Positions 9,466 through 18,266 of a stretch of 64,000 nucleotides of DNA are shown here, piece by piece; position 1 is the first letter of the stretch, and each line of letters opens with the position of its first letter. Under the pieces are notes generated by a model that made no database searches, had not been told where the DNA came from, and saw only the letters and a list, made by a program, of their open reading frames with translations. Position numbers and translations under genes: made by a program. Source of the stretch: Colwellia psychrerythraea (GTDB lineage Bacteria; Pseudomonadota; Gammaproteobacteria; Enterobacterales; Alteromonadaceae); NCBI RefSeq assembly GCF_000764225.1, contig NZ_JQED01000005.1, positions 124,001 to 188,000 of the forward strand, read 5' to 3'.

Positions 9466-9807
9466 CTAGATAGAAAAAGATGAACCACAACCACAAGTAG
9501 TTGTGGCATTGGGGTTATTTACCACAAAGCGGCTACCTTCTAAACTTTCAAGATAATCAACTTCGCCATCCACAAGGTATTGCAAGCTCATAGGATCGAT
9601 AACCATCATAACGCCTTGTTTTTCGATGGTCATATCGCCATCATTGACTTTTTCATCAAAGGTAAAGCCATATTGAAAGCCTGAACAACCACCACCGGTA
9701 ACATATACACGTAGTTTAAGTGCTGGATTTTCTTCTTCCGTGATTAGCGATAGTACTTTACTTGCGGCAGAATCGGTAAATTTAATGGGTAATTCAGGGT
9801 TTGACAT
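9466..9807 (-). CDS. erpA: Iron-sulfur cluster insertion protein ErpA
   Basis: A-type carrier that delivers Fe-S clusters to apoproteins, including IspG/IspH and respiratory enzymes. The 113-residue length is one short of E. coli ErpA. The three cluster-ligand cysteines are present: Cys41 in VTGGGCSGF, and Cys105 and Cys107 in the C-terminal CGCGSSF. The N terminus ([13 protein letters not shown]) matches ErpA better than IscA or SufA. It is a single-gene unit with a good promoter and terminator. Fe-S demand also comes from MoaA in this window. Confidence 0.95.
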   Translation of the reverse strand: MSNPELPIKFTDSAASKVLSLITEEENPALKLRVYVTGGGCSGFQYGFTFDEKVNDGDMTIEKQGVMMVIDPMSLQYLVDGEVDYLESLEGSRFVVNNPNATTTCGCGSSFSI

Positions 9808-10114
9808 GGTGCTCTACTTAGTACAACAAGGTACAAAAAAATACGCTACAAAGTGGGTGAGTAACAACAGCGCTAATTATCTTAAACTTGACTAATTTAA
9901 TCAAGTATTATTCTTGACAGTAAAGAGACCAATTTGCATAAGGGATAATAATCTAAAAAACTAAAAAACTGTAAGACTGGTATATGACACACTATGATAA
10001 TATTAAAGATCAGAAAAAAGATTGTTAAGTGCTAAATTAGTTTATGCTGTTTCTTCTAGTTTTTTATTTAATTCTCACTGGCTATTTCTAAATTTAAAGC
10101 AAGAATGAATACTG
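9808..10114. other. Intergenic region upstream of erpA
   Basis: This 307-bp A+T-rich gap holds the erpA promoter near 9876-9904. From about 9960 to 10114, past the end of the DUF6776-like gene, I see no ORF, hairpin or repeat that I can support. Confidence 0.5.
9876..9905 (-). promoter_or_regulatory. erpA promoter with overlapping palindrome
   Basis: On the minus strand TTGATT (9899-9904) and GATAAT (9876-9881) are separated by exactly 17 bp. A dyad CTTGA-N9-TCAAG (9887-9905) covers the -35 box and most of the spacer, a suitable place for a repressor such as an Fe-S or iron regulator. The regulator is not identifiable from the sequence. Confidence 0.55.
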
Positions 10115-10831
10115 TTAATTGACTTGCCAAGGAACACTTTTTTCTTTTTTCGCATATTTCTGCCAGCGCGATTTAGTCAAAATTGCAGAGATTAAGACAC
10201 GTTCAGGTGTAAAGTTAGGCGGTAAAGTAAATTCACCATTTATAATCTGAAAATATTGAAAACTGAATTTAAGATCTTTTTTACTCAGCGCTGCTACTTC
10301 TGACAATGTGAACTTTACTGCCTTGTTATCTTGTTGACCTTCGAAGACTAATTCAATATAACCTTTGCTATAACGACGTTTTAACTGCTGCTGCACTAAA
10401 GTAACTTGGAAGTGATATTGATTAGCCGTTTTGCTGGCTACAATATTAATATTTTCGACAAATAAACCTGCAGCTTCTTTTTCTGGTGCCATTATTTTTT
10501 CGTAAAAAGCCAATTGTTTTTTTACTTCAAATTTCTGTTCAGCAGCCTCTTTAAGTAACTCTTGCGCTTTTATATTAGCAAGTTGTTCAACGGTCAATTC
10601 AACTTCCAGTGTGTGAATACGCGCAATATTTTCTTCTTGTTGCTGATAAAGTTGTTCTAACCTACGCTTTTGTTGCTCAAGGCTTGTCACTTGAAAGTGA
10701 TGATAATAATTACCGACGCGGTAACCAGTAAATAAGCATAGAGCTATGACTGTTATTAGAAACACAGCCGATTTAAAAGTGCCTAAGCGCTCAATAACAA
10801 CACCCAGATTTATTTTTGCTAACCATTTCAT
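10115..10831 (-). CDS. Membrane-anchored coiled-coil protein, DUF6776-like
   Basis: Function unknown. From the ATG at 10831 the protein has 238 residues: one TM helix near residues 20-37 (FKSAVFLITVIALCLFTGY), a coiled coil at about 50-110 rich in Gln, Glu and Leu, and a C-terminal beta-rich domain of about 110 residues. It resembles the DUF6776 family of gammaproteobacterial membrane proteins as I recall it. The topology predicts a short cytoplasmic N terminus and a periplasmic body. I chose the ATG at 10831 because the longer frame would start inside the divergent ClC gene and adds an atypical N terminus. Only 23 bp separate the two divergent starts. Confidence 0.7.
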   Translation of the reverse strand: MKWLAKINLGVVIERLGTFKSAVFLITVIALCLFTGYRVGNYYHHFQVTSLEQQKRRLEQLYQQQEENIARIHTLEVELTVEQLANIKAQELLKEAAEQKFEVKKQLAFYEKIMAPEKEAAGLFVENINIVASKTANQYHFQVTLVQQQLKRRYSKGYIELVFEGQQDNKAVKFTLSEVAALSKKDLKFSFQYFQIINGEFTLPPNFTPERVLISAILTKSRWQKYAKKEKSVPWQVN

Positions 10832-10842
10832 TTGTAAAGTAT

Positions 10843-10848
10843 TATAAT
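10843..10848 (+). promoter_or_regulatory. TATAAT box immediately before the ClC start
   Basis: A perfect TATAAT ends 7 bp before the ATG at 10855. If used, transcription would begin at or next to the start codon, giving a leaderless or nearly leaderless mRNA. No good -35 is present at 17 bp, so this may be chance in A+T-rich DNA. Confidence 0.3.
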
Positions 10849-10854
10849 CCCGTA

Positions 10855-12579
10855 ATGATAATATCAATCGCAACAATAAGAAAACACTTAGCTTTGCCAA
10901 AAACGTCTTGGCAAATATGCTTACTCGCCATTGTTGGTGGCGCGGCTTCTGCTTTATTAGTCGTACTATTTACGCTGACTATTGAAGAGATCCAACAGCT
11001 CTACTTAATCAAGCGCGACAACTATAACAGTTTAGATGATGTAAGTCGTTTTCATTTACCTATCATAGGTTCGCTTATTATTCTTTTCATTGCTTGGCTC
11101 ACTGGATATCAATATTTGCGTACTGGTATCCCATTTGTGCTTCATCGATTAAAAGTAGCCCACGGCATTATCCCCTTTAAAAATACCTTAAATCAATTTT
11201 GGGGTAGTGCCGTTGCCTTAGCTTCTGGTTTTTCTGTTGGTCGTGAAGGACCAGCGGTGCACCTTGGCGCAGCCTGCAGCAGCTATATTGGCAGCGTACT
11301 AAAGTTACCCCATAATAGTGTTCGTACTTTGTGTGCCTGCGGTATAGCCGCGGGTATTTCTGCAACCTTTAATACCCCTATCGCTGCAGTAATTTTTGTC
11401 ATGGAAGTTATCATGCGTGAGTACAAAGCGCATGTTTTTGTACCAGTAATGCTTGCCTCCATTGTAGGCTCTTTGATTACCCAAAATATTTTGGGCACCA
11501 GTCATAACTTTGAGTACTTCCGTACTATTGCCCTTGAGCAACAGCATTATTTCTCATTAGTCTTATTAGCTATAATATTGGGCATATTGGCAGCCTTATT
11601 TAACAAGTACTTAGTGTTAATCGTTAAACGCAGTGTTAAATACCATATTGTGCCGCGATTAATGCTTGCGGCACTTATCACTGGCATTTTAGGCTATTTG
11701 GTACCAGCAGCTATGGGTACAGGTACCAGTGCAATCGATATTTCTTTGACCGGCAATGTACAGTTAGGTTTCTTGTTTAGTTTACTTATGGCTAAATTAT
11801 TGATGACAATGTTTGCTTTGGGTCTAGGTATACCAGGGGGTATTATAGGTCCAACAATGGGAATTGGCGCGATCACTGGCGCATGTGCCGGTGCATTGAT
11901 AATGCAATTATTGCCAGGAGAGCAGCTCGGTAATGATTTTATCTTGATGGGTATGGCAGGTTTTATGGCCGCCTGTTTAAATGCTCCGCTTGCAGCTTTA
12001 CTTGCTGTCGTTGAACTATCCAGCCAACTCGAATTGGTACTGCCTGCCATGATAGTTATTACGATCGCAAGTATCGTCTCTCGACAGCTGTGTAAAAATG
12101 AATCTATCTTCACCATGCAATTAGATGCGCAAAACTTGCTCTATCGCAAACCTCCAATTGAAGAATCATTGCAAAATATTGGCGCCTTGGCAGTTATGAA
12201 GGATAATTTATTAATTTTAGCGCAAGCAAGTCCTCGTACTATCATTGGAGAGCTCCTTAATAGCCATGAGACTCAATTAATTATTAACCAAGAGCCTAGC
12301 AATCAACATGATAAAATAAACAATTTTTATTGGGCGCAATTTGATGCAGACCAACTTGATGATGAAAATGAAGATGCTGATGCCAACCTTGCTAGCAAGT
12401 TAATATTGCATAAACTCATTCCATTAAACCAACAAGCAACATTAGCTGAGGCTTATGTGGCCTTGATAGATCAACGTGCTGGCGCTGTTTATATTTACCA
12501 TGAAGATATTAACAATTGCATTGGCTTAGTGACTTTTGAGCAGCTTAGATTTTATTTACTAGAAGGAAAACTCATTTAA
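10855..12579 (+). CDS. ClC-family chloride/proton exchanger
   Basis: Inner-membrane ClC transporter, probably a 2Cl-/1H+ antiporter. From the ATG at 10855 it has 574 residues: a TM core of about 400 residues, then a cytoplasmic tail of about 150 residues with weak CBS-like features. Key motifs are visible: GREGPAVHLG with the gating Glu, a second Glu in VIFVMEVIM at the position of the internal proton Glu, and GIPGGIIGP for the third selectivity segment. The first motif, normally GSGIP, reads RTGIP here. Both glutamates point to an exchanger rather than a channel. A longer frame begins at a TTG at 10816, but the ATG is preferred. The stop overlaps the hemJ start (TAATG), so the two are translationally coupled. 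Confidence 0.92.
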   Translation: MIISIATIRKHLALPKTSWQICLLAIVGGAASALLVVLFTLTIEEIQQLYLIKRDNYNSLDDVSRFHLPIIGSLIILFIAWLTGYQYLRTGIPFVLHRLKVAHGIIPFKNTLNQFWGSAVALASGFSVGREGPAVHLGAACSSYIGSVLKLPHNSVRTLCACGIAAGISATFNTPIAAVIFVMEVIMREYKAHVFVPVMLASIVGSLITQNILGTSHNFEYFRTIALEQQHYFSLVLLAIILGILAALFNKYLVLIVKRSVKYHIVPRLMLAALITGILGYLVPAAMGTGTSAIDISLTGNVQLGFLFSLLMAKLLMTMFALGLGIPGGIIGPTMGIGAITGACAGALIMQLLPGEQLGNDFILMGMAGFMAACLNAPLAALLAVVELSSQLELVLPAMIVITIASIVSRQLCKNESIFTMQLDAQNLLYRKPPIEESLQNIGALAVMKDNLLILAQASPRTIIGELLNSHETQLIINQEPSNQHDKINNFYWAQFDADQLDDENEDADANLASKLILHKLIPLNQQATLAEAYVALIDQRAGAVYIYHEDINNCIGLVTFEQLRFYLLEGKLI

Positions 12580-13025
12580 TGGACACGTTTTTAATCAACA
12601 ATATCCTTTGGTTTAAAGCATTTCATGTTATTTTTATGGTCGCTTGGTTTGCTGGCATATTTTATTTACCACGTTTATTTGTCAACCATGCAGAAACCAA
12701 CTCTGAGCAAGTAGCTCAACAACTCAAGGGAATGGAAAAGCGTTTACTTTTTTTTGTCACGCCTTTTGCTCTTTTCACCCTTTTGCTCGGCCTCACAATA
12801 ATATATGCCTACGGTTATGACTGGTTTGTTGCGGCAAAATGGCTACATATCAAGTTAAGCTTAGTAATAATACTTTTTGCTTATCACGGATATTGTTTCA
12901 AATTGGTCAGTACCTTTGCACATGACAAAAACAATCGCTCAGGACGCTTCTATCGGATATTTAACGAAATCCCAGTGTTCATATTGTTTATTGTTATTAT
13001 CTTAGCTTACGTTAAGCCAATGTAA
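12579..13025 (+). CDS. hemJ: HemJ, protoporphyrinogen IX oxidase
   Basis: Oxidises protoporphyrinogen IX to protoporphyrin IX in haem synthesis and sits in the inner membrane. The 148-residue protein has about four TM helices. The family signature is present: WFKAFHVIFMVAWFAG with the conserved His (residue 16), LPRLFVNHAE, and WLHIKL with the conserved Lys. The start codon overlaps the ClC stop. hemL lies about 4 kb downstream on the same strand, so two haem genes are near each other, but unrelated genes lie between them. Confidence 0.9.
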   Translation: MDTFLINNILWFKAFHVIFMVAWFAGIFYLPRLFVNHAETNSEQVAQQLKGMEKRLLFFVTPFALFTLLLGLTIIYAYGYDWFVAAKWLHIKLSLVIILFAYHGYCFKLVSTFAHDKNNRSGRFYRIFNEIPVFILFIVIILAYVKPM

Positions 13026-13063
13026 TTATAGAATATTTAAGAATTGTAAAGGTAAGATAACTT

Positions 13064-13414
13064 ATGTGGTATTTATATTTGGGTTACGTGGTAATACAGT
13101 TTTATGCAATCATTGATGTCTTCTCAAGGAACTCCCTTGCAGTAAGTGCTGTGCTGTTCTCCATAGTAGTATTTATTATCTGGTCTTTTATCCCTATATT
13201 GGGTTACATTTTGGCCAAAGCGTTAGGGGCAAAAGGATACGCAAAAAGAATCCCCCTACTTCTTTGTGGTGTGATCATTGGTTTAAGTGAAAATGCGCTA
13301 ACTTATTTTAATTTAATCGCAGAAAAGCAATATAATATAGGCACAGCACTTGTGTTTATTTTGTGCTTTGTTATCGCCTACTTACCATTGAATAGGCAAG
13401 AGTTGGCAAGCTAA
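13064..13414 (+). CDS. Small integral membrane protein of unknown function
   Basis: I do not recognise this 116-residue protein. It has about four hydrophobic segments (near residues 3-18, 26-53, 65-80 and 92-107) joined by short loops, and one basic loop (GAKGYAKR). There is no signal peptide cleavage site. It starts 38 bp after hemJ on the same strand and may share its transcript. It lacks the Ser and His motifs of a rhomboid, so it is not the sorting protease for the GlyGly-CTERM protein downstream. Confidence 0.65.
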   Translation: MWYLYLGYVVIQFYAIIDVFSRNSLAVSAVLFSIVVFIIWSFIPILGYILAKALGAKGYAKRIPLLLCGVIIGLSENALTYFNLIAEKQYNIGTALVFILCFVIAYLPLNRQELAS

Positions 13415-13538
13415 AAGTCAAAGATAACCTCAATTGAAGGCTTCATTTTTCAAGCTTTACCGTTATAATCAGATAAGATGATTCGTTATCTTGAAACGAA
13501 TCATTGCTATTTTGTTTACTTTATTGAGAAACATTAAA

Positions 13539-15641
13539 ATGAAGTATTTATTATTCGCTGTTTTAATAATTTCAACATTATTATCCTCCGCAAACGCAGC
13601 GAACCATTCTCCCCTGCTTATCTCAAAACCTAAAATTGTCGGTGGTGAAGTTGCCAATAAAGACTCTTGGCCTTGGATGTCTGCACTGGTTTTTACTTTT
13701 AGTGATACAGATAGCGATTTAAATGTAGCTGGCACCCAATACCAGAGTGAGCCTTTTTCATATTCTCCTGCCGGTCAAGCCAGCGCCAACATGGTTGATT
13801 GTGGTCTTGGTGATAAAGTCTGTACTTTAGCGACAAATAAAATCTGTTTAATTGCCCGCGGTGACATTGATTTTTCGGACAAAGCCATGAATTGCCAAGC
13901 AGCAGGTGGTATTGGCGCCATTATCTATAACAATGTTTCAGGAGTTATCAACGGTACTTTAGGTGAAGATTTTAGTGGTAACATCCCGGTTATTGCTATT
14001 AGCCAAAATGATGGCATCATTTTACTTAATAACCTTGATAACATTGCCACGATCAGTTTAACGATAAAACAACAGCTAGCACAAAATGCCAGCTGCGGGG
14101 CAAGCTTTATTGGTGATAAATGGCTACTTACCGCTGCACATTGTGTTGAAGATGCCAATATTGAATTTTTAAAAGTGAATATTGGCGAATTTGATTTAAG
14201 CGATGGCGCTAATAATGCTAAAGCAATAAAGCAGATTTATCTTCATCCCGAGTATGATGAAGGTAGTGCTTTTAATAATGATATTGCGCTGATTGAGTTA
14301 GTAGAATCGATCGACAATGCTTCGGTTAAACTGCTCGATAACAGTAGCAGCACGCAATTGGCTATGGCAAAGAGTCCTGCAACTGTTATCGGCTGGGGAA
14401 ACGTCAATGCTTACGGCCCAAATGACGAACAGCCTGACAATAGCCAGCCCAATCAGTTACGCCAAGTTGAGTTGTATTTACTCAGTAATGATGAGTGCAA
14501 AAATAAATTAGCCCAAGCCCATGGTGAATTAAATAATACAACCTTTACCCCCGATCAAGTGGGCATTACTGACAGCATGATTTGTGCTGAGTTTTTCGGT
14601 GACGTTCAAAAAGGATCATGTCAAGGCGATAGTGGCGGACCTTTAGTCGTAAATACCAATCAAGGTTGGCAACAAATTGGTATCGTTAGTTACGGTGTTG
14701 GTTGTGCTAATGCGGCTTTTCCCGATGTCTATGCCCGCGTAGGACATTTTACTGAGTGGATAAATAACATCACCCAAGGCATTGCGATTGAAGCGAGTTA
14801 TGACTTTGCAATAACGCCACAAGATAGATCACAAATAACACTACTAACGGTCACTAATAATAGTGAGTTCACCGCGAATTTACGCTTTGAACTATTTTCT
14901 GATAATTTTGATACTCATGGTTTTAGTTTGAATACCGATGACTGCACCCTGTTAACGGCAAAACACAGTTGTCAAATCCAAGTAAACTTCGACGCAAAAT
15001 TAGTTGGTAAGCAAAAGGTACGCATTGACATCACTACCGTCGCCGCAGATATTCCTACCAGCCAGAGTTATATCAGTGCTCAAGCCGTTGCCGCTAATAG
15101 CGATATTGAAAGTCAGTTATCCAATGGCTCAGCAGATTTTCGTTGGTATAGTGGTGGCGACCAACCATGGCAACTCGATAATACCGAACCGGCAATAATC
15201 AGCGGTATCATTGGGGAAGATCAACAAAGTGCTGTTTTACTAACTTTTTCAGGTGCCGGTAGCTTATCATTTGACTGGTCCGTGTTTTCTGAAGAAAACC
15301 CTGACGCTGCTGACGAACCGTTTGGAGTTTTATCTTTGATTATTGATGAGCAACAAATCAACTTCATCACTGGAGAAGTTGCTTACACTAAGGTAACTAT
15401 CGATGATTTAGCCGAAGGGAAACATCAAATAACTTGGTTATATCAGAAAGATGGTGGCACTAGAGAAGGCCAAGATAAAGCCTCCTTAAAAAATGTTATT
15501 TTTACCCCGCTAATTACTCCTCCCGCTGGAGAACCGATTTCAGCGCCTAGCGAGCAAATAACGAATAAATCGAGTGGTGGTGCTAGCTATTTTATTTTGT
15601 GTCTACTTGTTATGTTAACGCTTAAACGTCGACAAGTTTAA
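13539..15641 (+). CDS. Secreted trypsin-fold serine protease with inserted PA domain and GlyGly-CTERM anchor
   Basis: Exported S1-family endopeptidase of 700 residues from the ATG at 13539, which has a GAG ribosome binding site; a longer TTG frame only adds an implausible N terminus. Order: signal peptide (about 1-20), IVGG activation site (33-36), a PA domain of about 115 residues (near 60-178), the rest of the S1 domain with His201 (LTAAHC), Asp248 (NNDIALI) and Ser365 (GDSGGP), a beta-rich region, and a C-terminal GlyGly-CTERM signal (last 23 residues: SSGG, hydrophobic helix, KRR). The PA domain sits between the activation site and the catalytic His, inside the trypsin fold. The specificity residue equivalent to trypsin 189 is Gly and that of 226 is Asp, as in fiddler crab collagenase. 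GlyGly-CTERM proteins are normally processed by rhombosortase; no such gene is in the window. Confidence 0.92.
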   Translation: MKYLLFAVLIISTLLSSANAANHSPLLISKPKIVGGEVANKDSWPWMSALVFTFSDTDSDLNVAGTQYQSEPFSYSPAGQASANMVDCGLGDKVCTLATNKICLIARGDIDFSDKAMNCQAAGGIGAIIYNNVSGVINGTLGEDFSGNIPVIAISQNDGIILLNNLDNIATISLTIKQQLAQNASCGASFIGDKWLLTAAHCVEDANIEFLKVNIGEFDLSDGANNAKAIKQIYLHPEYDEGSAFNNDIALIELVESIDNASVKLLDNSSSTQLAMAKSPATVIGWGNVNAYGPNDEQPDNSQPNQLRQVELYLLSNDECKNKLAQAHGELNNTTFTPDQVGITDSMICAEFFGDVQKGSCQGDSGGPLVVNTNQGWQQIGIVSYGVGCANAAFPDVYARVGHFTEWINNITQGIAIEASYDFAITPQDRSQITLLTVTNNSEFTANLRFELFSDNFDTHGFSLNTDDCTLLTAKHSCQIQVNFDAKLVGKQKVRIDITTVAADIPTSQSYISAQAVAANSDIESQLSNGSADFRWYSGGDQPWQLDNTEPAIISGIIGEDQQSAVLLTFSGAGSLSFDWSVFSEENPDAADEPFGVLSLIIDEQQINFITGEVAYTKVTIDDLAEGKHQITWLYQKDGGTREGQDKASLKNVIFTPLITPPAGEPISAPSEQITNKSSGGASYFILCLLVMLTLKRRQV

Positions 15642-15663
15642 CTGTTAGCCCTTCACAATTAAC

Positions 15664-15687
15664 AGGCAGTATTCGCTGTCTTTTTTT
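15664..15687 (+). terminator. Intrinsic terminator after the protease
   Basis: A 6-bp stem AGGCAG / CTGTCT (one G-U pair) with the loop TATTCG is followed directly by seven T residues. It lies 23 bp past the protease stop and upstream of the pyrB promoter. Confidence 0.7.
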
Positions 15688-15730
15688 ATTGATATAGCAT
15701 TATTGAAGACGGTTAAAATTCGCTTTAGCA

Positions 15731-15759
15731 TTCGCAAAGTAAGCGTTTTATGCTATATT
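15731..15759 (+). promoter_or_regulatory. Candidate pyrB promoter
   Basis: TTCGCA (15731-15736) and TATATT (15754-15759) are 17 bp apart, and TGC before TATATT gives an extended -10. The implied start near 15766 leaves a leader of about 30 nt, too short for a pyrBI-style attenuator. Confidence 0.45.
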
Positions 15760-15797
15760 CTTGGCAAATTTATCCCCTTTCAATGTAATAAATCAAG

Positions 15798-16811
15798 ATG
15801 ATGAAATTTCAAGGTAACCATATTCTATCGGTATCTCAATTTGACCGTGAAGCTATCGCAAAAATCCTGCAAGTTTCAGCGCAAATGGCGCCCTATGCGT
15901 CTCGACAAAAACGTTGTCATGTACTTGAAGGCGCCATATTAAGTAATTTGTTTTTTGAACCAAGTACCCGGACCCGCGTAAGTTTTGGTACCGCGTTTAA
16001 TTTACTTGGTGGCTTCGTACGTGAAACTGTCGGCCAAGAAAATTCATCGCTCAGTAAAGGTGAGTCTCTATTTGATACTGCTCAAGTGATCAGTGGTTAC
16101 TCTGATGTGATTGCGATGCGTCACCCTCAGATGCATTCAGTGGGGCAGTTTGCAAAAGGAAGCTCAGTGCCCGTGATCAATGGCGGTGACGGTGCTAATG
16201 AACACCCCACACAGGCATTGCTTGACTTATTTACCATTCAATCTGAAATGATGCATTTTAACAAAGGCTTAGATGACTTAAATATTGTTTTGATGGGTGA
16301 CTTAAAACACGGTCGTACAGTACACTCATTATCAAAATTACTTAGTCTTTATGATAATGTAAAAATCACTATGGTTGCGCCAAAAGCGTTACAAATGCCA
16401 GACAGCGTTATATCTACCTTAAGTAATGCTGGTCATGAAGTGGTGTTGACAGAGACCATGGCCGGTAACTTATCTGCTGATGTTATTTATCAGACCAGAA
16501 TTCAGCAAGAGCGATTTGCCAGTAAAGATGAAGCCGAGTTATACCGTGGGCATTTCAGTTTAAATAAAAATGTTTATCAAAAATATTGCCGAGAAAATAC
16601 GGTTATTATGCACCCATTACCACGTGATTCTCGTCCAGAAGCCAATGAACTTGATACCGATCTTAATGATCTAGATAACCTCGCTATCTTTAGACAAGCA
16701 CAAAATGGTGTTTTAGTGCGCATGGCATTATTTGCCTTAACGTTAGGTGTTGAAGATCAACTAACGGATCATGAAAAACCTGTAAACTGGTTCACAAATA
16801 AAAACGCCTAA
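15798..16811 (+). CDS. pyrB: Aspartate carbamoyltransferase catalytic chain
   Basis: Condenses carbamoyl phosphate with L-aspartate, the first committed step of pyrimidine synthesis. The carbamoyl-phosphate loop FFEPSTRTRVSF lies near residues 53-64, and MRHP, GDGANEHPTQALLDLF and MHPLPR follow in family order. At 337 residues it is longer than E. coli PyrB (311), with extra C-terminal sequence, like the Shewanella-type long form. No pyrI regulatory subunit gene follows; hemL comes next after 42 bp. The enzyme may therefore work without CTP control by PyrI. Either of two adjacent ATG codons (15798, 15801) could be the start. Confidence 0.95.
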   Translation: MMKFQGNHILSVSQFDREAIAKILQVSAQMAPYASRQKRCHVLEGAILSNLFFEPSTRTRVSFGTAFNLLGGFVRETVGQENSSLSKGESLFDTAQVISGYSDVIAMRHPQMHSVGQFAKGSSVPVINGGDGANEHPTQALLDLFTIQSEMMHFNKGLDDLNIVLMGDLKHGRTVHSLSKLLSLYDNVKITMVAPKALQMPDSVISTLSNAGHEVVLTETMAGNLSADVIYQTRIQQERFASKDEAELYRGHFSLNKNVYQKYCRENTVIMHPLPRDSRPEANELDTDLNDLDNLAIFRQAQNGVLVRMALFALTLGVEDQLTDHEKPVNWFTNKNA

Positions 16812-16853
16812 TGGCAACACTCCTTATTAGTAACGATTTTAGAAGAAACAATT

Positions 16854-18137
16854 ATGAATAAATCAGAACAGTTATTTGAACAAGCTCAAAAAATTATCCC
16901 TGGTGGTGTTAACTCTCCTGTACGTGCTTTCAATGGCGTAGGTGGTACTCCGTGTTTTATAAAAAGAGCTCAGGGCGCTTATATTTATGACGCTGATGAC
17001 AATGCTTACATCGACTATGTTGGTTCTTGGGGACCTATGATTTTAGGCCATAACCATCCAGCAATTCTTGAAGCAGTTATTAGTACGGCTAATAATGGCT
17101 TAAGCTTTGGTGCTCCGACTGAAGTTGAAATTACCATGGCCGAGAAAGTACGTGAGTTAGTACCATCAATGGAATCTTTACGTATGGTTAGCTCTGGTAC
17201 AGAAGCAACCATGAGCGCTATCCGTTTAGCACGTGGTTACACTGGTCGAGATAAAATATTAAAATTTGAAGGGTGTTATCACGGTCATGCTGACGCATTA
17301 TTAGTAAAAGCAGGCTCTGGTGCATTAACATTAGGCGTACCAAATTCACCTGGTATTCCTGAAGATTTTGCTAAACATACGCTGACTGTTAGCTACAATA
17401 ATATCGAAGAAGTAAAAGAAGTTTTCACAAAGTATGCCGATGAAATTGCCTGTATTATTGTTGAACCTGTTGCAGGTAATATGAACTGTATCCCTCCTGT
17501 TGAAGGCTTCCTTGAAGGTTTACGCGACATATGTGACCAATACAGCAGTGTATTAATTTTTGATGAAGTAATGACTGGATTTCGTGTGGCATTAGGCGGA
17601 GCTCAAGCTCACTATAATATTAAGCCTGACCTAACCACTTTAGGTAAAGTCATTGGTGGTGGAATGCCTGTAGGTGCCTTCGGCGGTAAACAAGAGATAA
17701 TGGATTATATCGCTCCTGTTGGTCCTGTATACCAAGCTGGGACTTTATCAGGCAACCCTATCGCTATGGCTGCCGGTTTAGCTTCATTGACTGAATTAGC
17801 TCAAGGAAACAAACACCAACAGCTTTCATCTGCTACAGAAAAATTAGCCATGGGCTTAAAAGCTGCTGCAGAGAGAAATGGTATTAGTTTAAGTGTTAAC
17901 TATGTTGGCGCTATGTTTGGCTTTTTCTTTACTGAAGATAAAAATACCATTACAACATATGAACAAGCCACGCAAAGTGATGGAGAAATGTTTAAGAAGT
18001 TCTTCCATTTAATGCTTGATGAAGGCGTATATTTAGCACCATCATCGTATGAAACTGGCTTTTTATCTACAGCACATAGCGATGACATTATTGAAAAAAC
18101 CTTAGTGGCTGCCGATAAGTGTTTCGCTCAGCTATAA
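16854..18137 (+). CDS. hemL: Glutamate-1-semialdehyde 2,1-aminomutase
   Basis: PLP enzyme that converts glutamate-1-semialdehyde to 5-aminolevulinate, the entry compound of haem synthesis by the C5 route. The 427-residue length matches E. coli HemL. Visible features: N-terminal [11 protein letters not shown], the phosphate-binding [18 protein letters not shown], the Asp of FDEVMTGFR that contacts the PLP ring, and the Schiff-base Lys in [17 protein letters not shown] near residue 265. It follows pyrB closely and ends with a strong bidirectional terminator, so pyrB-hemL may be one transcript. Confidence 0.97.
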   Translation: MNKSEQLFEQAQKIIPGGVNSPVRAFNGVGGTPCFIKRAQGAYIYDADDNAYIDYVGSWGPMILGHNHPAILEAVISTANNGLSFGAPTEVEITMAEKVRELVPSMESLRMVSSGTEATMSAIRLARGYTGRDKILKFEGCYHGHADALLVKAGSGALTLGVPNSPGIPEDFAKHTLTVSYNNIEEVKEVFTKYADEIACIIVEPVAGNMNCIPPVEGFLEGLRDICDQYSSVLIFDEVMTGFRVALGGAQAHYNIKPDLTTLGKVIGGGMPVGAFGGKQEIMDYIAPVGPVYQAGTLSGNPIAMAAGLASLTELAQGNKHQQLSSATEKLAMGLKAAAERNGISLSVNYVGAMFGFFFTEDKNTITTYEQATQSDGEMFKKFFHLMLDEGVYLAPSSYETGFLSTAHSDDIIEKTLVAADKCFAQL

Positions 18138-18170
18138 CGAAATAACGTTAGAGACTTATCAATAGTCAAT

Positions 18171-18209
18171 AAAAAAACGCTGTTCTTAATATAAAAGACA
18201 GCGTTTTTT
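18171..18209. terminator. Bidirectional terminator between hemL and the next gene
   Basis: AAAAAACGCTGT and ACAGCGTTTTTT form a perfect 12-bp stem around a 14-nt loop. The A-tract and T-tract make it work on both strands, serving hemL on plus and the 133-residue gene on minus. Confidence 0.85.
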
Positions 18210-18266
18210 AGTATCTATAACTTTATCGTGACCTAAGCTTTCAATAGCAATTTTTTTAGCAAAAAG

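Noticed and set aside
9315..9509. Minus-strand 64-codon ORF overlapping the erpA 3' end
   Set aside because: It runs through the erpA terminator and overlaps the conserved Cys-Gly-Cys end of ErpA in another frame; no family pattern.
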